Positions 26,415 through 33,059 of a stretch of DNA of 33,059 bases are shown here, one piece after another. This stretch comes from Bacteroidia bacterium (lineage in GTDB: Bacteria > Bacteroidota > Bacteroidia > JADZBD01). The notes under the pieces were generated by a model. The model had not been told where the DNA came from, ran no database searches, and saw only the letters and a program-made list of their open reading frames with translations. Both the position numbers and the translations under genes were made by a program. How positions within the stretch are numbered: the stretch's first letter is position 1; each line of letters opens with the position of its first letter. The DNA lies in assembly GCA_020054095.1 (NCBI GenBank), contig JAGVMA010000026.1:1-33059 (forward strand), read 5' to 3'.

Positions 26415-27281
26415 ATGAAAGCAAAAATTATTCTCTCCGTTTTTGCAGTCACAGTGTCGACCATTCTTTTGTGTGCGTTTCATTCGCCTGAGGTACTTTC
26501 TCCTTGCGATGCGCCTTTGGTGGGCGATCATTCGGGCGCTCCAGGTGAAACAAACTGTACCGCCTGCCACGCGGGAACGAACAATTCCGGGACCGGAACC
26601 ATAACCCTCGATGTTGGTGGCGGAATGACAGACTATGTTCCGGGACAAACTTATATATGCACCGTAACAGTTTCACAAACCAATACTGATAAAATGGGAT
26701 TTTGTTGTCTGGCATTGCAAAACAGCAACAATACTTCTATAGGAAGTTTTTCCCTGATTGACCCCACCCGAACACGGCTTTATACTTTAGGAAGCAGGAA
26801 CTATTGTAGTCACAATCCCTGCGGGGCAGATGCACTTTCGCTCGGCTTCAATCAGTGGACATTCAACTGGACTGCGCCTTCAACCAATGCAGGAAATGTA
26901 ACGCTGTATCTTGGCGCACTTGCAACAAATCACAACCACGCGACTTCAGGCGATTATGCATATACAAGGTCAGTTACACTTTCTCCATCTGCAACATCGA
27001 TAAATGAAATTCCCTATGCGGTAACAAACTTTTCCGTTTTTCCTGTTCCCGCTTCGGAGCAGTTCACCGTGAGCTTTGAAAATCTTTCAGAAGAAAAACT
27101 TCAACTCTCCGTTTGTGATTTGCAGGGCAGGGTAATTAAAATTCTTTCGGATGAGAATCTTCCTCAGGGTAAAATAAGCAAGTCATTCAGCATACAAGAA
27201 CTTGGGTTGAATGTCGGAATTTATTTCATCAGCATTCAAAAGAGCGGAATGAAAATAAATCAGAAACTGACAATTCTTTAA
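26415..27281 (+). CDS. Choice-of-anchor V (Reeler-like) protein with CxxCH motif and T9SS sorting domain
   Basis: A 288-residue secreted protein. The signal segment AKIILSVFAVTVSTILLCAF is followed by GAPGETNCTACHAG. Cys48-Thr-Ala-Cys51-His52 is a c-type-heme-like CxxCH motif. It sits where choice-of-anchor-V proteins usually carry such a motif. A beta-sandwich with a long loop then runs to about residue 190 (GQTYICTVTVSQTNTDKMGF, and NQWTFNWTAPSTNAGNVTLY). The C-terminus is a T9SS sorting domain (VFPVPASEQF, then NVGIYFISIQKSG). The ATG at 26415 is preferred because it gives the signal peptide. It starts 28 bases after the CotH-like stop. Whether heme is bound is unknown. Confidence 0.82.
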   Translation: MKAKIILSVFAVTVSTILLCAFHSPEVLSPCDAPLVGDHSGAPGETNCTACHAGTNNSGTGTITLDVGGGMTDYVPGQTYICTVTVSQTNTDKMGFCCLALQNSNNTSIGSFSLIDPTRTRLYTLGSRNYCSHNPCGADALSLGFNQWTFNWTAPSTNAGNVTLYLGALATNHNHATSGDYAYTRSVTLSPSATSINEIPYAVTNFSVFPVPASEQFTVSFENLSEEKLQLSVCDLQGRVIKILSDENLPQGKISKSFSIQELGLNVGIYFISIQKSGMKINQKLTIL

Positions 27282-27335
27282 AATCAATCATGATGGAGCA
27301 AACATTCACAATCCTTTCAGCAATTATTCAATAAC

Positions 27336-28586
27336 ATGAATCTCCTCCAAATAATCAGTCAGTATAAATCCGACAAAGAGTCGGTTTATAACACATGGTT
27401 CATCAATAACGAGGAGCGCCTCAAGGCATTTCGCGCTATAAGGAGAGGTGTGATGCAGGTAGTGGACGATATTAAGAAGAATAAATTCCCGAATGATTTC
27501 AAAGGTTCCTCATTGGAATTTGTTCTTACATGCATTACGGAACAAAAGCAGCTCTTTGAAGGTGCAGCACATCCCTTTTACTGGAAACCTAAACTGCGTA
27601 TTCCAGACATTTACGAAAACCAACAAAACAAAATTGCATTCGGGCAATTTTTAGAAAACTGTTTAAATGCAAAAACCGAAGAGCAGATTATAAAAGAGAT
27701 TCTCAAACTTGATTCTCTGAATATAAAAGGACTTGGCCCGGCAGTTGCAAGTATTTTATATTTTTTGCATCCCACTATTATTCCCCCTTTTAATACTGCC
27801 ATTATAAACGGATTTAATTTTTTATTTAAGGATAAAAAGAAACTCGGCAAGTGGAGTGAATACCTAAAAATTCGTGAAGTGCTGATTGAGACCAACAACA
27901 AATATAAATCTGATTTATCATCCGACTTAGGAGCGATTGCCGGCTTGCTGTTTGAAGTGGGGATGCAGAAACTCATATTAGGAACCGATTCCTATTTATC
28001 AGAAGCCGAAAGAAAGAAACTTGAAAAGTTGACTGAGAAACGCCAGCAGGAAATCAAGGAAGAAAGCGCGGAAGAAAATCTTCACACCGAAATGCAGTAT
28101 CATTTATTGAAAATCGGAAGTTCATTAGGATATGATGTTGCTTCCGCTTCAAATGATAAATCAAAATCCTACAACGGAAATAATTTTTCATTTATCTCCT
28201 TACCGGAATTTCCTTCCATCAATACAGATTCCGATACGGCAAATACCATAAAATTAATAGATGTGCTGTGGTTTCAAAAAGGAACAAACAATATCATAGG
28301 CGCATTTGAAGTGGAGAAAAGCACAAGCATTTATTCAGGCATTTTGCGCCTTACCGATTTAGCATTTTCTATTGCCGATGGCGATGAAGTATTTTACCTG
28401 ATTGTACCCGATAAAAGAGAGAAAGATGTTACCCTTCAACTTTCGCGCCCGGCCATTCGCAGCAGCAAAGTGAATATAAAATACATTCTCTTTTCCGAAC
28501 TGAGAAAAAATTGCGATGCGCTGTGCAAGTTCGGAACAAATCACTTGATAATGGATAAAATTGCAAAGTCAGCAAACAATGCATAA
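27336..28586 (+). CDS. Predicted stand-alone nuclease with HhH-like motif and PD-(D/E)XK-like C-terminus
   Basis: A 416-residue cytoplasmic protein of a conserved but, to my knowledge, uncharacterised family. The N-terminal part ([20 protein letters not shown]) is helical. A helix-hairpin-helix-like segment, [20 protein letters not shown], resembles DNA-glycosylase HhH regions. After a charged coiled coil (about 220-250, [20 protein letters not shown]), the C-terminal domain contains [12 protein letters not shown] and, after a short loop, [11 protein letters not shown]. The spaced Asp and Glu-x-Glu-Lys fit a PD-(D/E)XK nuclease core as in restriction-like enzymes. No methyltransferase or helicase gene is adjacent. 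A restriction or defence role is inference. Confidence 0.6.
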   Translation: MNLLQIISQYKSDKESVYNTWFINNEERLKAFRAIRRGVMQVVDDIKKNKFPNDFKGSSLEFVLTCITEQKQLFEGAAHPFYWKPKLRIPDIYENQQNKIAFGQFLENCLNAKTEEQIIKEILKLDSLNIKGLGPAVASILYFLHPTIIPPFNTAIINGFNFLFKDKKKLGKWSEYLKIREVLIETNNKYKSDLSSDLGAIAGLLFEVGMQKLILGTDSYLSEAERKKLEKLTEKRQQEIKEESAEENLHTEMQYHLLKIGSSLGYDVASASNDKSKSYNGNNFSFISLPEFPSINTDSDTANTIKLIDVLWFQKGTNNIIGAFEVEKSTSIYSGILRLTDLAFSIADGDEVFYLIVPDKREKDVTLQLSRPAIRSSKVNIKYILFSELRKNCDALCKFGTNHLIMDKIAKSANNA

Positions 28587-28616
28587 ACCCTCAATATACA
28601 AGAAAATAACCTCATG
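28585..28616 (+). repeat. 32-nt direct repeat, copy 1
   Basis: This segment and 28648-28679 match at 27 of 32 positions; both end with the same 15-base AAAATAACCTCATG-containing stretch. Their start-to-start distance is 63 bases. Copy 1 overlaps the last codon of the nuclease gene. Confidence 0.65.
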
Positions 28617-28647
28617 ATTAAGGTTCAAAACGAACAAAGCGAAGTGC

Positions 28648-28679
28648 AAAACCTCAATAACGAGGAAAATAACCTCATG
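28648..28679 (+). repeat. 32-nt direct repeat, copy 2
   Basis: Second copy of the repeat that begins at 28585. It lies 20 bases before the left arm of the inverted repeat around the GxxExxY gene. Confidence 0.65.
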
Positions 28680-28698
28680 CTATCAAACAAAATAAATT

Positions 28699-28725
28699 TC
28701 TCGCAAAGTTGCTAAGCCGCAAAGT
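28699..28725. repeat. Left inverted-repeat arm flanking the GxxExxY gene
   Basis: This 27-base segment begins TCTCGCAAAG and ends CGCAAAGT. It is an imperfect inverted copy (22 of 27 positions) of 29109-29135 and stops three bases before the GxxExxY start codon. Internally it also carries two GCAAAG words, so each arm is itself a short direct repeat. Confidence 0.75.
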
Positions 28726-28728
28726 AAA

Positions 28729-29106
28729 ATGAATGAAAATGAACTTTCTAAAATAATTGTGAATGCTGCTTTTCAGATACACACTCAACTCGGGCCCGGC
28801 TTGCTTGAATCAGTTTACGAAGAAATTATGTTTTATGAATTAAACAAACAGAATTTTAAGGTTGAACGACAACGAGGCGTTCCTGTAATATGGAATGAGT
28901 TAAGAATGGAATTGGGATTTAGGGCTGATTTGATAATTGAAAATAAGGTGATAATTGAATTAAAATCTGTTGAGAAAATTGCGGAAGTTCATCCCAAGCA
29001 ATTGCTTACTTATTTGAAGTTAACAGGATTGAAACTCGGTCTGTTGATTAATTTCAATGAGCCGCTGATAAAAAATGGAATAATAAGAATTGTAAATAAA
29101 TTATGA
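28729..29106 (+). CDS. GxxExxY family protein
   Basis: A 125-residue protein of normal length for the GxxExxY family. The naming motif is GLLESVY within QLGPGLLESVYEEIMFYEL. The second half has RADLIIENKVIIELKSVE, in which Asp and Glu-x-Lys fit a PD-(D/E)XK nuclease-like core, and then QLLTYLKLTGLKLGLLINF. The family is widespread and often multicopy; its function is not established as far as I know. The gene is bounded within three bases by inverted repeats, and it lies between the predicted nuclease and the RND pump without matching either in role. Confidence 0.9.
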   Translation: MNENELSKIIVNAAFQIHTQLGPGLLESVYEEIMFYELNKQNFKVERQRGVPVIWNELRMELGFRADLIIENKVIIELKSVEKIAEVHPKQLLTYLKLTGLKLGLLINFNEPLIKNGIIRIVNKL

Positions 29107-29108
29107 AA

Positions 29109-29135
29109 ACTTTGCGCCTCTGCGCCTTTGCGAGA
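29109..29135. repeat. Right inverted-repeat arm flanking the GxxExxY gene
   Basis: Begins ACTTTGCG and ends CTTTGCGAGA, two bases after the GxxExxY stop codon. It is the inverted counterpart of 28699-28725. Confidence 0.75.
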
Positions 29136-29180
29136 TATTTTTACTTCTTACTTAACATCAGTAAATAAAACAAAAAACCT

Positions 29181-32100
29181 ATGCTAAACAAAATCATAAA
29201 ATTCTCCCTCTCCAACCGCTTAATCATTTTAGCGTTTGCAATCATCCTGATGATAGCGGGAACATACACCGCCTTGAAACTTCCTGTGGATGTGCTGCCC
29301 GACCTGAACCGACCGCGCGTAACTGTTTTCCTTGAAGCTCAGGGAATGGCTCCCGAAGAAGTGGAGCAGTTGGTAGTCTATCCGGTTGAAACGGCTCTCA
29401 ACGGAGCCACGGGCGTAGAGGCAGTGCGTTCCAATTCCGCCATAGGGCTGGGATTAATCTTCGTGGAATTCGATTATGGAATTGATATTATGCGGGCGAG
29501 GCAAATTGTTTCTGAAAAATTGCAGAGCATCCAGTCGCAACTACCCGAAGGCATCACTCCCGTGTTAGGACCCATTTCTTCTGTAATGGGACAAATCATG
29601 CTCATCGGAATGTCTTCGGACAGCACACCAAAATCAGAACTCCGCACCATTGCCGATTACACTATCCGTCAGCGTTTGCTCTCCATCAAAGGCGTGGCGC
29701 AGGTTATTCCCATCGGAGGCGATAAATTGCAATACCAGATTTTAATCAACCTGCCTCAGTTGAGTGCCTCCGGTCTTTCCATTAATGATATCAATCAATC
29801 TCTTGAGCAATCGAACATAAACACCACCGGCAATTTCTACAATCATTTTGGAACAGAAATTTTAATACGCAACCTGGGGCGGCTTCGTTCGATAGATGAA
29901 TTAAAAAATATTGTGGTGGGCTATAAAAATAACACACCCGTTCTCCTTTGGCAGATTGCCGATGTACAATTTGGGGCACGTTTCAAGCGTGGCGATGGAA
30001 GTCTGAACGGAAAACCCGCAGTAATATTATCGGTGGAAAAACAACCCAGCGTAAACACTACCGACCTAACCGAAGAGATTATAAAAGCGATTGATGAATT
30101 GAAACCTTCTTTACCGAAAGATGTCATCATCAATCCGGATTTGTTCAAGCAGGCAAACTTTATTGAATCTGCCCTCACCAATGTAGAGGAAGCATTGCGT
30201 GATGGAGCCATACTCGTTATCATTATTCTTTATCTTTTTCTCTTAAATTTCAGAACCACTTTTATTTCGCTCACCGCCATCCCACTTTCACTCATTGTAA
30301 CTGCATTGGTTTTTAAATTTTTCGGAATGGGAATTAATACCATGACACTGGGAGGACTTGCCATTGCAATTGGCGAACTGGTAGACGATGCCATAGTGGA
30401 TGTAGAAAATGTTTTCCGCAGGTTGAAAGAAAACCGCTCATTGTCATCTCCAAGAAATCCACTGTTAGTCGTTTTTGACGCATCGAGCGAAGTTCGAAAT
30501 TCCATTGTTTATGCAACCATAATCGTAGTGCTCGTATTCCTTCCGCTTTTTTCTTTAAGCGGCATAGAAGGAAAAATATTTGCCCCGCTGGGTATTGCCT
30601 ACATCACATCTATCATCGCTTCTCTGTTTGTTTCGCTTACCGTTACACCCGTTTTATGCTCTTACCTTTTACCGAATATGAAACTGGACAAAGAACATAA
30701 AGACGGATTCCTAGTCAGATGGTTAAAGAAACAAGACACCAAACTTTTGCATTTCGGATTGAACAACCCAAAGAAGATTTTACTGACAACATCCATTTTA
30801 TTTCTCATTGCAATTTCATTCATTCCGTTTTTCGGAACAGAATTTCTGCCTCCGTTTAACGAGGGATCGCTCACCATCAGCCTCCTCGCTGAACCGGGAA
30901 CATCGTTGCAGGAAAGCAACAAACTCGGCACCATTGCCGAACAGCAAATCCTTAAAATTCCGGAAGTGAAATTTACAGGGCGAAGAACAGGTCGTGCCGA
31001 ATTAGACGAGCACGCTGAAGGAGTACACTCTACGGAAATAGATGTGGATTTCAAATCAGCAGAGGAGCGGGAAAAGGAAAAAATACCCCTTCGCAAAAAG
31101 GATGAAATCATAAACGATATCCGTAAAAAGCTTTCAGTGCTCAAAGGGCTTTCCACCAATATTGGTCAGCCCATTTCGCACCGGCTCGACCATTTACTTT
31201 CGGGCGTAAGGGCACAGGTAGCCATAAAATTATTCGGAACTGATTTGATGGAACTGCGCAAATATGCCGGAAAAATAAAAAGCAACATAGAAAATGTTCC
31301 GGGAGTGGTTGATTTGAATATTGAAAAACAAGTGCAGATTCCACAATTGCTCATTCGTGCTAACGAAGATGCTATCAAACAATTGGGATTGAAAAAAGGC
31401 GAAGTAATGGAAACACTGGAAACACTTTTCCAGGGCAAAACAGTTTCCGAAATGATTGATGGAAAAAAGAGGTTCGATATTATATTGAGAGTTCCTGAAA
31501 ATGAAAGAAATAATTTGGACGCCATCAGAGAAACCCGTATAGAAACTTCCGATGGGCAAACTGTTCCAGTAAAAGAAATTGCCAGCATCACCTATGAAAA
31601 CGGCCCCAACACAATTAATCACGATAACGCACAGCGCAGAATTGTTATTTCATGCAATGTAGCGGGGCGTGATTTAGGAAGCACGGTGGAAGAAATTCAG
31701 AAAAAAATTACCGATGAAGTAAAATTACCTGAAGGATATTTTATTACTTACGGTGGGCAGTTTGAAAGCCAAAAATCGGCATCGCAACTCATTTTAATAC
31801 TTAGTATTTTTTCCTTGCTCGGAATTTTCCTTGTACTCTATTCACACTTCAAATCAAACATTATTACCTTGCAAATAATGTTGAACATTCCACTTGCTCT
31901 CATCGGAAGTATTGTTGCTGTTCTTCTTACCGGTGGAACATTTTCAATCGCTTCCATGGTTGGTTTCATCACACTTACCGGGATTGCATCCCGAAACGGA
32001 ATTATGATGCTCTCGCATTACATTCATCTTGTGCAGCACGAAGGAGAAAAGTTTGACAAAAAAATGATTATCCGCGGTTCCCTTGAGCGACTTGTTCCCG

Positions 32101-32324
32101 TGCTGATGACGGCTTTGGTAGCAGCGCTTGCACTCATACCGCTCACTCTTTCAAAAGATGCGGCTGGGAAAGAAATACTCTATCCGGTTGCAACTGTAAT
32201 TCTTGGTGGGCTGTTGAGTTCAACTCTACTCGATATGATTGTTACACCGGTGGTGTTTTATCTGTTCGGAGAGAAGGGATTGAAAAAATATATTGAAGAA
32301 CAAAATAAAAAAGAATTAAACTGA
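29181..32324 (+). CDS. Heavy-metal efflux RND pump (CusA/CzcA family inner-membrane subunit)
   Basis: A 1047-residue proton-driven pump of full family length. The first membrane helix (FSLSNRLIILAFAIILMIAG) is followed by LPVDVLPDLNRPRVTVFLEA and EEVEQLVVYPVETALNGATG, diagnostic of HME-RND proteins. The proton-relay helix near 391-410 reads LAIAIGELVDDAIVDVENVF. The C-terminal membrane block contains GFITLTGIASRNGIMMLSHY. The pore-entrance segment near residues 604-616 is GRAELDEHAEGVHSTEID. It lacks the methionine of the CusA copper site, so specificity cannot be called. It belongs with the channel (18544) and adaptor (20231) but is separated from them by 7 kb. The ATG at 29181 is clear. Confidence 0.92.
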   Translation: MLNKIIKFSLSNRLIILAFAIILMIAGTYTALKLPVDVLPDLNRPRVTVFLEAQGMAPEEVEQLVVYPVETALNGATGVEAVRSNSAIGLGLIFVEFDYGIDIMRARQIVSEKLQSIQSQLPEGITPVLGPISSVMGQIMLIGMSSDSTPKSELRTIADYTIRQRLLSIKGVAQVIPIGGDKLQYQILINLPQLSASGLSINDINQSLEQSNINTTGNFYNHFGTEILIRNLGRLRSIDELKNIVVGYKNNTPVLLWQIADVQFGARFKRGDGSLNGKPAVILSVEKQPSVNTTDLTEEIIKAIDELKPSLPKDVIINPDLFKQANFIESALTNVEEALRDGAILVIIILYLFLLNFRTTFISLTAIPLSLIVTALVFKFFGMGINTMTLGGLAIAIGELVDDAIVDVENVFRRLKENRSLSSPRNPLLVVFDASSEVRNSIVYATIIVVLVFLPLFSLSGIEGKIFAPLGIAYITSIIASLFVSLTVTPVLCSYLLPNMKLDKEHKDGFLVRWLKKQDTKLLHFGLNNPKKILLTTSILFLIAISFIPFFGTEFLPPFNEGSLTISLLAEPGTSLQESNKLGTIAEQQILKIPEVKFTGRRTGRAELDEHAEGVHSTEIDVDFKSAEEREKEKIPLRKKDEIINDIRKKLSVLKGLSTNIGQPISHRLDHLLSGVRAQVAIKLFGTDLMELRKYAGKIKSNIENVPGVVDLNIEKQVQIPQLLIRANEDAIKQLGLKKGEVMETLETLFQGKTVSEMIDGKKRFDIILRVPENERNNLDAIRETRIETSDGQTVPVKEIASITYENGPNTINHDNAQRRIVISCNVAGRDLGSTVEEIQKKITDEVKLPEGYFITYGGQFESQKSASQLILILSIFSLLGIFLVLYSHFKSNIITLQIMLNIPLALIGSIVAVLLTGGTFSIASMVGFITLTGIASRNGIMMLSHYIHLVQHEGEKFDKKMIIRGSLERLVPVLMTALVAALALIPLTLSKDAAGKEILYPVATVILGGLLSSTLLDMIVTPVVFYLFGEKGLKKYIEEQNKKELN

Positions 32325-32391
32325 AACGGGATTTGATTTTTAGCTCAAGTTTGTTTGAAGAAATGTAATCAATCACACAAATGATTTTAGT

Positions 32392-32579
32392 TTATTCTGG
32401 TTTTAGTTTTTGAGTTTGGGACTCAATAGCCTTACTAATATCGTGCAAAAAATTGTATAATTTATTCGTAAGTGGATGTTTAAATTTTGCCCACATTTTA
32501 GGCAGGATTTGATTCCGGACTAAATGGCGGTATGAAGACACGAATACTGTTTTTGTAACATTATCAATTGCTTGGCTTT
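32392..32579 (-). pseudogene. IS630-family transposase fragment (C-terminal, frameshifted)
   Basis: On the minus strand, one frame reads PPFSPESNPA then a stop codon then NV. This is the hallmark IS630 C-terminal motif PPYSPELNPIE with Glu replaced by TAA. The neighbouring frame continues MWAKFKHPLTNKLYNFLHDI and SKAIESQTQKLKPE, ending in TAA at 32392-32394. The frame change and the nonsense codon show that it is decayed. The catalytic N-terminal part is absent. The 67 bases between it and the pump gene hold nothing recognisable. Confidence 0.7.
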
Positions 32580-32602
32580 ATGAAAAAAAACCATTAGACG
32601 TC

Positions 32603-32950
32603 ATTTATTATTCACAGTTTAAAATTCCTGCAATGGGGTTCAGTCTAAGTGGAAATCGCTTCCCTCTCTTTCTTTATTTTTCAGCCATTATGCTGAATAT
32701 TTTATTCGCCTGATGGTATTTTCCACCAAAACTCGTTCACTTATTATTTGATGGTTTTGCTATTTTTTCGGGTTGCTCAATAGGATGCTCGCTCACATCA
32801 ATTAGTACAACACACCCTTCTACATCGTTTTGTATTAAATTTTTTCTGACTGGAATATGAATATGTTTGCACTTGATTAACCGTTGTTACAATCGGGTAA
32901 CAATTCGCCAACATTGAGCCTCGCTTATATTATAACTCGCTTCAACGTGG
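32603..32950 (-). pseudogene. IS5-family (DDE_Tnp_4-like) transposase fragment with internal deletion
   Basis: Minus-strand reading gives HVEASYNISEAQCWRIVTRL followed by a stop. Then comes DVEGCVVLIDVSEHPIEQP and EKIAKPSNN, matching the V-D-V-S-E-x-P-I-E-R-P block with the first catalytic Asp. The sequence then jumps to SERVLVENTIRRIKY and, after a frameshift and another stop, RKRGKRFPLRLNPIAGILN, the usual C-terminus. The central DDE region is missing. Deletion, frameshift and stop codons make this a dead IS copy. Its N-terminal edge meets a HlyD-like fragment near 32950. Confidence 0.72.
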
Positions 32951-33059
32951 GTAAAGGTGCGTATCAGTCAAATTTCATTATTACCAAATGAAGATGTATA
33001 TGTAGTTGATGTTTATATAAATGAGCCGACTACAACTCATGGAATTAATATAATGTTAA
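32951..33059 (+). pseudogene. Possible HlyD-family secretion protein fragment, 5'-truncated, running off the window
   Basis: The frame VKVRISQISLLPNEDVYVVD, then a short strand and a TTTHGIN segment, resembles the last beta-barrel part of Bacteroidetes HlyD-type membrane-fusion proteins, where a Y-x-V-D-V strand is followed by TTxYG. The gene has no upstream part here because transposase sequence begins immediately to its left. It continues past the window end. The match is short, so the call is tentative. Confidence 0.4.

Noticed and set aside
28585-28725. CRISPR array
   Set aside because: Only two imperfect repeats with one spacer-like gap are present and no cas genes are seen.
29181-32324. 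Copper-specific CusA assignment
   Set aside because: The methionine cluster of the CusA copper site is not visible, so only the family is given.

Overview
The window looks like chromosomal DNA of a Bacteroidota bacterium, probably an environmental or uncultured lineage. Three secreted proteins end in type IX secretion (T9SS) sorting domains. Several promoters match the Bacteroidetes TAnnTTTG -7 box with an upstream TTTG. Start sites lack strong Shine-Dalgarno sequences, and the housekeeping genes (metK, tex, a PgpH-type HD hydrolase, a thiolase) resemble those of this phylum. Gene content is mostly ordinary in the left half and accessory in the right half.

Left edge (1-760): the 3' part of a large serine recombinase runs through a symmetrical hairpin straight into the antisense strand of a tRNA-Ser(GCT) gene, so this is probably the edge of an integrated element. 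Positions 886-5427 form a peptide/oligopeptide ABC importer operon: lipoprotein binding protein and two permeases, both with unusually large insertions and without ATPase genes. Positions 5722-6399 hold a conserved Bacteroidetes gene of unknown function broken by one in-frame amber codon. A PgpH-like hydrolase (minus strand) is followed by thiolase, an NlpC/P60 peptidase, metK, proline dehydrogenase and tex (minus strand). The stop codons of the last two overlap.

Middle (15.6-16.4 kb): a decayed surface-protein gene collides with an IS5/IS1182-like transposase fragment. A near-ideal Bacteroidetes promoter at 16579-16608 then opens a heavy-metal cluster: His-rich membrane protein, CxxC metal-binding protein, PepSY-like His-tail protein, TolC/CusC-type outer membrane channel, 40-residue Cys-Cys membrane protein, short DUF4136-like lipoprotein, CusB-type adaptor with a His-tagged extra N-terminal module, and a small metal-binding lipoprotein. 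The inner-membrane pump (CusA/CzcA type) does not follow directly. It lies 7 kb downstream at 29181-32324.

The 7-kb block between adaptor and pump begins with a MITE-like inverted-repeat element. It carries an M43 metalloprotease, an NTF2-like protein, a CotH-kinase-like protein and a CxxCH-containing choice-of-anchor-V protein (three of the four with T9SS tails), then a stand-alone predicted nuclease and a GxxExxY gene. Inverted repeats lie within 2-3 nt of both ends of the GxxExxY gene. After the pump, decayed IS630 and IS5 transposases abut a fragment of a HlyD-like gene at the window end. Decayed insertion sequences thus bracket the whole metal region, which fits a gene cassette assembled by transposition.

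The best candidates for something undescribed are the GxxExxY gene as a minimal inverted-repeat-bounded unit, the interleaved inverted repeats at 17784-17905 inside the metal operon, the His-tagged two-module adaptor, and the secreted-protein block embedded in a metal efflux locus. All functions are inferred from sequence recognition by eye; no database search was run.
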